A stretch of 64,000 bases of DNA from Pseudomonas sp. TH43 (GTDB taxonomy: Bacteria > Pseudomonadota > Gammaproteobacteria > Pseudomonadales > Pseudomonadaceae). A program made the position numbers and the translations under genes. The notes below the pieces were generated by a model. The model searched no databases, was not told where the DNA came from, and worked only from the letters and a program-made list of their open reading frames with translations. Below are positions 1-8,573 of this stretch, piece by piece; the first letter of the stretch is position 1, and each line of letters begins with the position of its first letter. The stretch covers positions 1,968,501 to 2,032,500 of the forward strand of contig NZ_JAEKFI010000004.1 in the NCBI RefSeq assembly GCF_016650635.1, given 5' to 3'.

Positions 1-1118
1 GCATGGCGCGCTCCGATCACTTCGAACCGCTGACGTTGCTTTCGGCGCTCAGTGCCGTGACCGAACACATCGGCCTGATTGCCACGGCGACCACCAGTTA
101 CAACGAGCCGTACCACGTAGCGCGTAAATTCGCTTCGCTCGATCACCTGTCGGGTGGGCGTGCGGGATGGAATCTGGTGACCTCGGACAACGCTGCCGAG
201 GCGCTGAATTTCGGTCGTGATGAACATATCGGCCACGCTGAGCGCTACAGCCGCGCCCGCGAGTTTCATCAGGTGGTGACCGGGCTTTGGGACAGTTGGG
301 AGGACGATGCGTTTGTTCGCGACAAGGTCAGTGGCGCGTATTACGACCCTTCGAAACTGCATGTGCTGGATCACGTCGGCGAGCACTTTCAGGTCAAAGG
401 CCCGCTGAACGTTGCGCGCTCACCGCAAGGGCAACCGGTGATCGTCCAGGCCGGCTCTTCCGAGACCGGGCGTGAATTGGCAGCGCAGACGGCTGAAGTA
501 GTGTTCACCGCGCAGACCTCATTGGCCAACGCTCAGGCGTTCTACGCCGACCTCAAAGGACGCCTGCCCAAGTACGGCCGCAGTGCCGAGTCGCTGAAAA
601 TCATGCCCGGGGTTTTTGTGGTGGTCGGTCGCACTGAAGCCGAAGCACAGGAAAAATGTGAAACGTTTCAGCAATTAGTCGAACCCGAGGTTGGCGTCGC
701 CTTGCTTGGGCGTATGCTGGGCAACTTCGACTTGTCGAAGTACCCGTTGGACGGGCCGTTGCCGGAGTTGCCGCTGACCGAAAGCGGCCAGCAGAGTCGG
801 CAGAAATTGCTCACCGAACTGGCTGGCCGCGAGAACCTGACGCTGGCCGAACTGGGCCGCAGGATTGCCGGCGGGCGAGGGCATTACAGCCTGGTCGGTA
901 CGCCCGAGCAGATCGCTGATCGCTTGCAGGAATGGTTCGAACAGGGCGCAGCAGATGGTTTCAATGTGCTGGTGCCGCACCTGCCGGGCGGGCTCGAGGA
1001 TTTCGCCAATGGCGTAGTCCCGGAACTGCAACGGCGCGGGTTGTTCAGAACCGAGTATGAGGGTCGGACGTTGCGCCAGAACCTTGGCCTGGCTCGCCCC
1101 GGCAACAGATTTGTATAG
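1..1118 (+). CDS. FMN-dependent monooxygenase, NtaA/SnaA/DszA family (5' end outside window)
   Basis: The reading frame is open at the left edge and stops with TAG at 1116-1118. About 371 residues are visible; the family is usually near 440-450, so the N-terminus is missing. The segment SGGRAGWNLVTS and the later QAGSSETGRELAAQTAEVVF are typical of the class C flavin monooxygenases that oxidise nitrilotriacetate, sulfides or sulfonates with FMNH2 supplied by a separate reductase. These are luciferase-like TIM barrels acting in the cytosol. Position near the tau operon suggests organosulfur use, which is inference; the substrate cannot be read from sequence. A REP pair follows the stop. Confidence 0.85.
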   Translation, partial: MARSDHFEPLTLLSALSAVTEHIGLIATATTSYNEPYHVARKFASLDHLSGGRAGWNLVTSDNAAEALNFGRDEHIGHAERYSRAREFHQVVTGLWDSWEDDAFVRDKVSGAYYDPSKLHVLDHVGEHFQVKGPLNVARSPQGQPVIVQAGSSETGRELAAQTAEVVFTAQTSLANAQAFYADLKGRLPKYGRSAESLKIMPGVFVVVGRTEAEAQEKCETFQQLVEPEVGVALLGRMLGNFDLSKYPLDGPLPELPLTESGQQSRQKLLTELAGRENLTLAELGRRIAGGRGHYSLVGTPEQIADRLQEWFEQGAADGFNVLVPHLPGGLEDFANGVVPELQRRGLFRTEYEGRTLRQNLGLARPGNRFV

Positions 1119-1122
1119 CACC

Positions 1123-1189
1123 CTTCGCGAGCAGGCTCGCTCCCACAGGGAAATGCATTCCAAAGGTGGGAGCGAGCCTGCTCGCGAAG
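1123..1189. repeat. REP pair (REPIN-like)
   Basis: Two inverted copies of the REP core GCGAGCAGGCTCGCTCCCAC, separated by about 20 nt, lie between the monooxygenase stop and the aldo/keto reductase ribosome binding site. Transcribed, they form a long hairpin. Confidence 0.9.
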
Positions 1190-1228
1190 CAGTCGACACC
1201 CATTTCAAGACAGACAAGAGAGGATTCG

Positions 1229-2266
1229 ATGACTTACACCGCTGCCGAAAACCGCTACGACTCCATCCCTTACCGCCGCGTTGGCCGCAGCGGTCTGGTA
1301 CTGCCAGCGCTGTCGCTGGGCCTGTGGCACAACTTCGGCGACAGCACGCCGATCGATACCCAGCGCGCCTTGCTGCGCACCGCGTTTGACCTGGGCATCA
1401 ACCACTTCGACCTGGCCAACAACTACGGCCCGCCGTACGGCAGCGCCGAGATCAACTTCGGTCGCCTGCTGCGTGAAGATTTCAAGCAATACCGCGACGA
1501 ACTGATCATCTCCAGCAAGGCCGGTTGGGACATGTGGCCAGGCCCATACGGCCAGGGCGGCGGTTCGCGTAAATACGTGCTGGCCAGCCTCGACCAGAGC
1601 CTGCAACGCCTCGGTCTCGACTACGTGGATATCTTCTATTCGCACCGCTTCGACCCGGATACCCCGCTGGAAGAAACCGCCAGCGCCCTCGCCACCGCCG
1701 TGCAGCAAGGCAAGGCGTTGTACATCGGTATCTCGTCGTATTCCGGGGTGAAAACCCGCGAAATCGCTGCGCTGCTGAAAGAGTGGAAAGTGCCGCTGTT
1801 GATCCATCAACCGGCGTACAACCTGCTCAATCGTTGGGTGGAAAAGGATCTGCTCGATACCACCGAAGAGCTCGGCACGGGCGTCATCGCGTTCACCCCG
1901 CTGGCGCAAGGCTTGCTCACCGACAAATACCTCAACGGCGTGCCGGCGGATGCGCGGGTCAACCGTCCGGGCGGAGGTTCGTTGCAGGCTTCGCATTTGT
2001 CCGAGTCCAACATCGCTCACGTGCGTGCTTTGAACGAGATCGCCAAACGCCGTGGCCAGAGCCTGGCGCAACTGGCACTGGCGTGGACCCTGCGTGATCC
2101 ACGGGTGACCTCGGCACTGATCGGTGCGAGCCGGCCGGAGCAGATTATCGAGAACGTCGGGGCGTTGAAGAATCTGAGCTTCAGTGCGGAGGAACTGGCG
2201 GAGATTGACCGGTTTGCCCAAGAGGGCGGGATCAATCTTTGGGAGAAGCCTTCGACGGCGGAGTGA
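1229..2266 (+). CDS. Aldo/keto reductase, YghZ/GprA type (L-glyceraldehyde 3-phosphate reductase-like)
   Basis: A 345-residue NADPH-dependent aldo/keto reductase, collinear with E. coli YghZ, which reduces L-glyceraldehyde 3-phosphate and methylglyoxal. The catalytic tetrad is visible as D61, Y66, K97 and H139. The C-terminal GASRPEQI segment is the usual nucleotide-binding loop of AKR14-type enzymes. The start at 1229 is chosen because AGAGAGGA lies just upstream; an in-frame start at 1166 would run through a REP. The neighbouring sulfur genes suggest co-regulation but do not define the substrate. Confidence 0.9.
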   Translation: MTYTAAENRYDSIPYRRVGRSGLVLPALSLGLWHNFGDSTPIDTQRALLRTAFDLGINHFDLANNYGPPYGSAEINFGRLLREDFKQYRDELIISSKAGWDMWPGPYGQGGGSRKYVLASLDQSLQRLGLDYVDIFYSHRFDPDTPLEETASALATAVQQGKALYIGISSYSGVKTREIAALLKEWKVPLLIHQPAYNLLNRWVEKDLLDTTEELGTGVIAFTPLAQGLLTDKYLNGVPADARVNRPGGGSLQASHLSESNIAHVRALNEIAKRRGQSLAQLALAWTLRDPRVTSALIGASRPEQIIENVGALKNLSFSAEELAEIDRFAQEGGINLWEKPSTAE

Positions 2267-2297
2267 TGACGATTGGGTTGGGTCAGCAAGATCCAAC

Positions 2298-2459
2298 CCC
2301 CTCACCCCAGCCCTCTCCCCCAAGGGGGGCGAGGGGAAAGGGAGCCGATCTTCATGCCTTTCAAAGCTTGAGTTCAACCCGATATTTCAGGTCGATGTAG
2401 CTTGTACAAACACCTCGGTCAGTCCCCTCTCCCTCCGGGAGAGGGTTAGGGTGAGGGGC
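2298..2459. repeat. MITE-like repeat with terminal inverted repeats, family 3, copy 1
   Basis: The left end CCCTCACCCCAGCCCTCTCC and the right end GGGAGAGGGTTAGGGTGAGG are imperfect inverted repeats about 160 bp apart. A homologous copy with a similar interior lies at 35325-35473. Both copies sit between convergent genes. Confidence 0.75.
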
Positions 2460-2478
2460 TTTTGGCTGTAAAAACGGC

Positions 2479-3321
2479 TCAACGAAAAAACGGCACATCC
2501 CCCAACACCGTCGCCCGCTGCATCACCCGCCGCGCCGGGCGGTAATCATCCACCGCGTAATGCTGCGTCACGCGGTTATCCCAGAACGCAATGTCGTCTT
2601 TCTGCCAGCGCCAGCGAATGGTGAATTCCGGCCGCGTCGCGTGAGCAAACAAAAACTTCAGAATCGCCTCGCTCTCGGTTTCCGACAGCTCATTGATCTT
2701 CGACGTGAAGCCTTCGTTGACGAACAACGAGCGCCGTCCACTGACCGGATGTGTACGAATCACCGGGTGCGACAGCGGTGGGTTCTTGCGCCGTGCTTCT
2801 TCCCACTGCGCCAGCGCTTCAGGCGTATTGCCGTAGCGTTCCAGCGGAAACGAGCGAGTGAAATCGTGAGTCGCCGTCAGCCCTTCGAGCAAGCTTTTCA
2901 TCGGCGCCGACAATGCTTCATACGCCGCAATCCCGCTGGCCCACAAGGTGTCGCCACCAAACTCCGGCAGCAACTTGGCGCTGAGCACCGCGCCCATCGC
3001 AGGCGTCGGCAGGAAGGTGACGTCGGTGTGCCAGATCGCGTTGTCACGGACGTCGGTGACGGCGGTGTCGAGGATCAGCACTTCTGGCTGCTCCGGCAAG
3101 TTCGGGTAGATCGGATGGATGTGCAGGTCGCCGAAATACGCGGCGAAACGTGCTTGTTGTGACGGCTCGATTGGCTGATTGCGGAAGAACAGCACCTGAT
3201 ACTTGAGCAGCGCCTGTTCGATGGCGTCGCGGTGTTCCAGGCTCAATGGTTGGCTGATGTCGACGCCGCTGATCTGGGCGCCAAGGGCTGAGCTTAACGG
3301 GATGATGTTGAGGCTGCTCAT
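2479..3321 (-). CDS. tauD: Taurine dioxygenase
   Basis: A 280-residue Fe(II)/2-oxoglutarate-dependent dioxygenase that releases sulfite from taurine, giving aminoacetaldehyde. The iron-binding facial triad is H98, D100 and H254, with R265 placed to bind 2-oxoglutarate; this matches E. coli TauD within one residue. The start at 3321 has AGAGAAAG upstream. An upstream in-frame start would add 25 residues read through a REP and is rejected. It is the last gene of tauABCD and is separated from tauC by a REP pair, which may set its expression apart from the transporter genes. Confidence 0.93.
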   Translation of the reverse strand: MSSLNIIPLSSALGAQISGVDISQPLSLEHRDAIEQALLKYQVLFFRNQPIEPSQQARFAAYFGDLHIHPIYPNLPEQPEVLILDTAVTDVRDNAIWHTDVTFLPTPAMGAVLSAKLLPEFGGDTLWASGIAAYEALSAPMKSLLEGLTATHDFTRSFPLERYGNTPEALAQWEEARRKNPPLSHPVIRTHPVSGRRSLFVNEGFTSKINELSETESEAILKFLFAHATRPEFTIRWRWQKDDIAFWDNRVTQHYAVDDYRPARRVMQRATVLGDVPFFR

Positions 3322-3355
3322 GGTCTTTCTCTTGGAATTCGGGGTGTCGAGCTTT

Positions 3356-3446
3356 TGTGGGAGCGAGCCTGCTCGCGAATGCTGAGTGTCAGGCAACAGT
3401 GCAGTGACTGATCCGACGCTTTCGCGAGCAGGCTCGCTCCCACAGG
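3356..3446. repeat. REP pair between tauC and tauD
   Basis: TGTGGGAGCGAGCCTGCTCG and its inverted mate, about 45 nt apart, lie inside an otherwise continuous operon. Hairpins at such sites often stabilise upstream mRNA, here the transporter genes. Confidence 0.9.
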
Positions 3447-3465
3447 TGTGTTCACAGGAAATGTG

Positions 3466-4305
3466 TCAGTGCGCCTGGCCGTGCCATGGCACCAGTTTGC
3501 GTTGCAGGGCGCGCAGGCCCATTTCCATGGCGAAGGCAATCAGGGCGATGACCAGAATCCCCAGCACCACCACGTCGGTGACCAGGAACTGCGCGGCCGA
3601 TTGCACCATGAAGCCCAGGCCGCTGGTGGCAGCGATCAGTTCGGCGGCGACCAGCGTCGACCAGCCGACACCCAGGCCAATGCGCACGCCAGTCAAGATG
3701 TCCGGCAGGGCGCTCGGCAAAATCACATGACGAATGAGCTGTATGCGGGTCGCGCCCAACGACTGCGCCGCGCGCAATTTCGCTGGATCAACCGTGCGCA
3801 CACCGGTAGCGGTAGCGATGGCAATCGGGGCGAAAATCGCCAGGTAGATCAGTAGCACTTTCGACAACTCGCCGATGCCGCACCAGATCACGATCAACGG
3901 CAGATAGGCCAGTGGCGGAATCGGCCGGTAGAACTCGATCAGCGGATCAAGGATGCCGCGAGCGATGCGGTTGGCGCCGATGGCAATACCCACCGGCACG
4001 GCGGTCAGAATCGCGAAGCCAAGACCCAGGCCGATGCGGCTCAGGCTCGCGCCCAAGTGCTGCCACAACGTCGAATCCATGTAGCCCGTGGTTGCCAGCA
4101 GCCAGCCTTTTTGCAGCACCGCCGATGGTGGCGGCAGGAACAACGGTTCGATCAAACCGCTGGCCGTGACAGCCCACCAGATTGCCAGCAAAGCGAATAG
4201 CGTCAGCAGGCTGATCCAGCGCGTGCTGAGGCTGCGGCGCACGGGAATGGCCACCGAAGCGGTGACGGGTTTTACTGCCGCCGAGGAAACGTCGTAGCTG
4301 CTCAT
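3466..4305 (-). CDS. tauC: Taurine ABC transporter permease
   Basis: A 279-residue inner-membrane permease with about six hydrophobic segments, the first at residues 31-53. The cytoplasmic coupling (EAA) loop is the LRAAQSLGATRIQLIRHVIL region, near residues 177-196. It is the usual length for TauC/SsuC. The gene overlaps tauB by 4 bp (ATGA), implying translational coupling. TauC-type permeases import taurine and related aliphatic sulfonates with TauA and TauB. The assignment rests on homology plus the complete tauABCD order. Confidence 0.92.
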   Translation of the reverse strand: MSSYDVSSAAVKPVTASVAIPVRRSLSTRWISLLTLFALLAIWWAVTASGLIEPLFLPPPSAVLQKGWLLATTGYMDSTLWQHLGASLSRIGLGLGFAILTAVPVGIAIGANRIARGILDPLIEFYRPIPPLAYLPLIVIWCGIGELSKVLLIYLAIFAPIAIATATGVRTVDPAKLRAAQSLGATRIQLIRHVILPSALPDILTGVRIGLGVGWSTLVAAELIAATSGLGFMVQSAAQFLVTDVVVLGILVIALIAFAMEMGLRALQRKLVPWHGQAH

Positions 4306-5096
4306 GCGCGCTCCTGCCGCTGAACGGCACTGCGTTGTGAGAACACTTTGCTCAGCACGTGTTCGCGGGTTTCGATAAAGCGCGGGTCGGATTTGATCGC
4401 CCGTGCGGATTCGCCAGCGGCGTAGCGCTGACCGAAATCCAGATGCAGGCGCTCAACGATTTGTCCCGGATTCGGCGCGAGCAAAATCAGGTCAGTGGCG
4501 AGAAACACCGCTTCTTCAATGTCGTGGGTAATCAGGAAAACCGGCTTGGCGGTGCGTTGCCAGACTTGCAGCAACAGCTCCTGCATCTGTTCGCGGGTGA
4601 ACGCATCGAGTGCGCCGAAGGGCTCGTCCATCAGCAATACGCGCGGGTCGGCGGCGAGGGCGCGGGCGAGGCCGACGCGTTGTTTCTGGCCACCGGAGAG
4701 TTGCCAGATACGGCGGCTTTCGAAGCCGGAAAGGTCAACCAGCGCGAGCATGTCGCGGGCGATCTTTTCGCGTTTGCCCTTGGCGACGCCGGCCAGTTCC
4801 AGACCGAACGCAACGTTGGCCAGCACGTCCTGCCAGGGCAGCAGGGCATCGTCCTGGAACACTACGCCACGCTCGGCGCTTGGGCCTTTGACCGGCACGC
4901 CGTCGAGGGTGATGCGCCCGGCGCTCGGTTCGACGAAACCGGCAATCAGGTTCAACAGCGAAGTCTTGCCACTGCCGGACGGGCCGAGGGCGACCAGCAA
5001 TTGCTGAGGCCCCAGAGTCAGAGAAATATCCGCCAGCACCGGTTCCGGGCTGCCCGGGTACTGTGCGCTGATGCGCTCCAGCTGTAGCAAAGCCAT
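4302..5096 (-). CDS. tauB: Taurine ABC transporter ATP-binding protein
   Basis: A 264-residue ABC ATPase. Walker A is GPSGSGKTS (38-46), the ABC signature is LSGGQKQR (133-140) and Walker B is VLLMDEP (near 153-159), followed by the D-loop and the switch histidine in LITHD. It energises sulfonate uptake with TauC. It lies 16 nt downstream of tauA and overlaps tauC by 4 bp. Confidence 0.93.
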   Translation of the reverse strand: MALLQLERISAQYPGSPEPVLADISLTLGPQQLLVALGPSGSGKTSLLNLIAGFVEPSAGRITLDGVPVKGPSAERGVVFQDDALLPWQDVLANVAFGLELAGVAKGKREKIARDMLALVDLSGFESRRIWQLSGGQKQRVGLARALAADPRVLLMDEPFGALDAFTREQMQELLLQVWQRTAKPVFLITHDIEEAVFLATDLILLAPNPGQIVERLHLDFGQRYAAGESARAIKSDPRFIETREHVLSKVFSQRSAVQRQERA

Positions 5097-5112
5097 CGCG
5101 GTTAACTCCCGA

Positions 5113-6090
5113 TCAATTGGTGATGTATTTGGCGCTGACGTACGGTGCGTAGTCCGGCAGAACGGCTTCGACTTTGCCTTGCTCCTTGAGGAACGCGGCG
5201 GTGTCGGTGATGGCTTTGGTGGTCGGTGCGCCGAGGTCGCTGACCTGATCCGCCGCCAGTGGGTAGACGTTGCCTTGCAGCAGCAGTGGAATGTCGCTGG
5301 CCTTGGCGCCGGAGAGTTTCACCAGTTTGTCGACGTTGGATTGATCGGCGAGCCAGGCTTTCGGGTCTTTGCGGTAATCGGCGTAGGCATCGAGGGTGAC
5401 CTTGGCGAACGCGGTGACGATTTCCGGGTGCTTCTCGGCGAAGTCTTTGCGCACGATCCACGCATCGAAGGTCGGCGCGCCAAACTTGGCCAGCTCACCG
5501 GAGGTGATCAGCACTTTGCCGTTTTCCTTGGCCACGCCGAGTGCCGGATCCCAAACGTAAGTGGCGTCGATATCACCGCGTTTCCACGCGGCGATGATCG
5601 CTGGCGGCGCGAGGTTGAGCACGGTGACTTTCGACGGATCGATGTTCCAGTGCTTCAGCGCCGCGAGCAGGCTGTAGTGACCGGTGGACACGAACGGCAC
5701 GGCGATTTTCTTGCCGATCAGATCTTGCGGCGTCTTGATGCCAGAGCCGTCGCGGGCGACGAGTGCTTCGGCGGCGCCGATCTGGGTGGCGATGAGGAAA
5801 GTTTCGACCGGGACTTTGCGGGTGATCGCAGCGGTCAGCGGGCTCGAACCGAGGTAGCCGATCTGCACGTCGCCGGAGGCGATGGCGGCGATGATGTCGG
5901 CGCCGTTGTCGAACTTGCGCCAGGCGATATCGGCTTTGGTGGCTTTTTCGTAAGCGCCGTCGGCCTGGGCGACTTTCGCTGGGTCAACGGTGGTTTGATA
6001 GGCGACGGTGAGGTCGGCGGCCTGAGCCAGAAAACTCGCGGCAGCCAGGGAGGCTACGGCGAGCAGGCGAAGCGGGAAATTCAGTTTCAT
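5113..6090 (-). CDS. tauA: Taurine ABC transporter substrate-binding protein
   Basis: A 325-residue periplasmic binding protein with a Sec signal peptide, hydrophobic residues 7-22 and likely cleavage after AQA at about residue 24. The mature part starts DLTVAYQTTVDPAKVAQADG, the ligand-contacting region of sulfonate binders. First gene of tauABCD; GGAG lies 5' of the ATG. Expression is expected under sulfate limitation through a CysB/Cbl-type activator, which is known for the family but not proved here. Confidence 0.93.
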   Translation of the reverse strand: MKLNFPLRLLAVASLAAASFLAQAADLTVAYQTTVDPAKVAQADGAYEKATKADIAWRKFDNGADIIAAIASGDVQIGYLGSSPLTAAITRKVPVETFLIATQIGAAEALVARDGSGIKTPQDLIGKKIAVPFVSTGHYSLLAALKHWNIDPSKVTVLNLAPPAIIAAWKRGDIDATYVWDPALGVAKENGKVLITSGELAKFGAPTFDAWIVRKDFAEKHPEIVTAFAKVTLDAYADYRKDPKAWLADQSNVDKLVKLSGAKASDIPLLLQGNVYPLAADQVSDLGAPTTKAITDTAAFLKEQGKVEAVLPDYAPYVSAKYITN

Positions 6091-6224
6091 TGAAAAGCTC
6101 CATATCAGGCGACCGAGCGTCGGCGTGAAAGGAGACTAAATGATCTAAGAATCAGTAAATAAATAACTTTTTCGAATGAGCTTATGAGCGGAAAAATCTA
6201 AGCCTTAGGGGCAACTGGCGCTTT
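6091..6224 (-). promoter_or_regulatory. Upstream region of the tau operon
   Basis: An AT-rich stretch (TTATTTATTTACTGATTCTTA on the coding strand, near 6140-6160) precedes tauA. It is a plausible place for the promoter and a CysB-type activator site. No exact operator can be assigned by eye. Confidence 0.35.
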
Positions 6225-6358
6225 TGTGGCGAGGGGATTTATCCCCGTTCGGCTGCGCAGCAGCCGTAAGACCTTCCTGTGCGGTGTATTGGATAAATCG
6301 CGTATCTGGCTTTTGGGGCTGCTGCGCAGCCCAACGGGGATAAATCCCCTCGCCACAG
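6225..6358. repeat. Inverted repeat family 2, copy 1 (GTGGCGAGGGGATTTATCCC)
   Basis: The left arm TGTGGCGAGGGGATTTATCC continues into a GGCTGCGCAGCAGC palindrome. The right arm is its inverse, ending CCCTCGCCACA at 6358. A second copy is at 33031-33141. It fills the 302-bp gap between gshA and tauA and may end transcription of gshA. Confidence 0.8.
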
Positions 6359-6392
6359 GAACCTGTCAGCACACAATTTGTGTTCTGACAGA

Positions 6393-7976
6393 TCAGTTAC
6401 TGATCGCCAGAATGCTCGCCTGATACGACCCGACAAACACGTCGAAATCGCCCACTTCGTTCTGCTCCAGCTCAGCCTGAGCCGCCAGAGAAGTACGCGC
6501 CAACTCCTCGAATTTCGCCTGCTCATCTGCCGCCAGTGGCTCGCTACGGAAAAACTCGGCATGCGCCTGGCTCTGACGCAGCGAGAACTGCGCGAAGCTT
6601 TCCTTGTGCTCGGCCATCGCCGCCAACACCTGCGCCGAAGGCGTCAGCGACGGGTCGCGGACCTTGGCCAATTGTGCATCCAGCGCCTTGCTGTGCGCAT
6701 CGCCGCCATGGCTCTGATCGAGCAGCGCGGCCAGCGGAGCGATTTGCTCCAGCAACTCGGCCGCCCAAGCCTTCATCTCGACCGGCTGACCATCACGCTG
6801 CAGTTGCAGACCCGGACGACGACCTTCTTTAACCACGCTGAGGAAGTTCGATGTGGCATTGCCGCACGACGTGTTGGTCAGCAGCGGGCTGTCGTTGAGT
6901 GCGCAAAACAGCAGGAATGCGTCGAGGAAGCGCGACTCGGTCAGGTCGATGCCCATCGGCAGGAACGGGTTGATGTCCAGGCAGCGCACTTCGACGTACT
7001 GAATGCCACGGGCCACCAACGCCTGAATCGGCCGCTCGCCGGTATAGGTCACGCGTTTCGGGCGGATGTTTGAGTAGTACTCGTTTTCGATCTGCAGGAT
7101 GTTGGTGTTGAGCTGCACCCACTCGCCATCCTTGTGCGTGCCGACTTCGACGTACGGCGCGTAGGGCGTGGCCACGGCTTTGCGCAGGCTGTCGGTGTAA
7201 CTCGCCAGATCGTTGTAGCACGGTGTCAGGCCAGCCTGGGCGTTGCTCTGGTAACCGAGGTCGCTCATGCGCAGGCTGGTCGCGTAAGGCAGGTACAGCG
7301 TGTCCGGATCGAGTTGTTCCAACTGATGCGAACGACCGCGCAGGAAACCCGCGTCCAGCGCCGGCGAAGCACCAAAGAGGTACATCAGCAGCCAGCTGTA
7401 GCGACGGAAATTACGGATCAGCGCGATGTAGGAGACCGACTGGTAATCGCGGTCAGTGCCGACAAAACCTTCGGCTTCCTTAAGCAACGGCCAGAGCTTT
7501 TCCGGCAGGGAAAAATTGTAGTGAATTCCGGCAATGCACTGCATGGTCTTGCCATAACGCAGGGCCAGGCCCTTGCGGTAGACGTACTTGAGCTGACCGA
7601 TGTTGGAGGTGCCGTAATAGGCGATCGGGATATCTTCCTCGGCCGGCAACGGGCACGGCATCGATGGACTCCACAGGTACTCGTTGCCGAGTTTGCTGTA
7701 GGCAAAGCGGTGAATCTTGTCCAGGCTCGCCAGCGTATCCGCAGGATCCGGCAGGGCGGGCGTGATGAATTCCAGCAGCGACTCGGAGTAGTCGGTGGTG
7801 ATTTGTTCGTTGGTCAGCGCGGAACCCAAGGCTTCGGGGTGCGGCGTTTGCGCCAGGCGACCTTCGCTGGTCACGCGCAGGCATTCACGTTCGATACCGT
7901 GCAGGCACTGCTCGAGCAGAGAGAGGTTAGCGCGCTCGCCGAGCAGAGCCAGGCGGCGGTTGAGAAGTTCGCTCAA
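6393..7976 (-). CDS. gshA: Glutamate-cysteine ligase
   Basis: The first enzyme of glutathione synthesis (ATP + Glu + Cys), cytosolic. The protein begins SELLNRRLALLGE and carries the proteobacterial GshA segments GIERECLRV, TTDYSESLLEFITP and VEVRCLDINPF. The preferred start is TTG at 7974-7976, because AAGGA stands 7 nt upstream and the resulting 527-residue protein begins MSELLNRR, the start I recall for Pseudomonas GshA. An in-frame GTG at 7989-7991 would add five residues and cannot be excluded. It is a single-gene unit followed by an inverted repeat. Confidence 0.93.
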   Translation of the reverse strand: MSELLNRRLALLGERANLSLLEQCLHGIERECLRVTSEGRLAQTPHPEALGSALTNEQITTDYSESLLEFITPALPDPADTLASLDKIHRFAYSKLGNEYLWSPSMPCPLPAEEDIPIAYYGTSNIGQLKYVYRKGLALRYGKTMQCIAGIHYNFSLPEKLWPLLKEAEGFVGTDRDYQSVSYIALIRNFRRYSWLLMYLFGASPALDAGFLRGRSHQLEQLDPDTLYLPYATSLRMSDLGYQSNAQAGLTPCYNDLASYTDSLRKAVATPYAPYVEVGTHKDGEWVQLNTNILQIENEYYSNIRPKRVTYTGERPIQALVARGIQYVEVRCLDINPFLPMGIDLTESRFLDAFLLFCALNDSPLLTNTSCGNATSNFLSVVKEGRRPGLQLQRDGQPVEMKAWAAELLEQIAPLAALLDQSHGGDAHSKALDAQLAKVRDPSLTPSAQVLAAMAEHKESFAQFSLRQSQAHAEFFRSEPLAADEQAKFEELARTSLAAQAELEQNEVGDFDVFVGSYQASILAISN

Positions 7977-8189
7977 TTTGGATTCCTTCACGCGTCAGTC
8001 GCCCCAATATGGGGGTGGGCAGGACGGTCTACAAGGGTGAAGTTGAAACTGGCGTTATCGCCTGGTTTTTGAGCCATAACGGCCCGTGTCGATTGCCAAC
8101 TTCACTCCTTGAATCTGGCTATTGCGCGCACGGAAAAGTTCGACGCCGCAGACGCAGCGCCGAAATTAACTCAAATTGATGACCAGTAG

Positions 8190-8573
8190 CTACAGGACAG
8201 CGAACGTGCCTTGCGCTTTTGCGACCAGTTTGTCGCCCTGCATCACGTCGGCTTCGACCACCAGCGTGCGCCGGCCCGGGTGGATTACCCGCGCCGTGCA
8301 CAGCACCTCGCCGTCGGAAACGGCGCGGATATAGTTGATCTTGCACTCGATGGTCGCGCTCTGCTGATCGAAACCGTGGGTGCTGGAACAGGCCAGCCCC
8401 ATGGCAATGTCGACCAGACTGAACAGCGCGCCACCGTGCAATTTGCCGCCGCGATTGCGCAGTTCGGGTTCCAGCACCAGGGCGACTTGCGCCACCCCGG
8501 TTTCCAGGCTGTGCAGGCGGCAGCCCAACAGCTTGAAAAACGCGCTCTCGACGAGCCCGGCCGGAATCTCCAT
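8190..8573 (-). CDS. PaaI-family hotdog thioesterase
   Basis: A 127-residue single hotdog-fold protein. The segment GGKLHGGALFSLVDIAMGLA (43-62) contains the helix and the HGG/D signature (H46, D55) of PaaI/YbdB-type acyl-CoA thioesterases. Substrate unknown. Its ATG shares one base with the tex stop codon (TGATG), so it is translationally coupled to tex. Confidence 0.88.
   Translation of the reverse strand: MEIPAGLVESAFFKLLGCRLHSLETGVAQVALVLEPELRNRGGKLHGGALFSLVDIAMGLACSSTHGFDQQSATIECKINYIRAVSDGEVLCTARVIHPGRRTLVVEADVMQGDKLVAKAQGTFAVL

Noticed and set aside
3322..3396. Upstream start of tauD adding 25 residues
   Set aside because: The extension is read through a REP; the internal ATG at 3321 has a ribosome binding site and matches family length.
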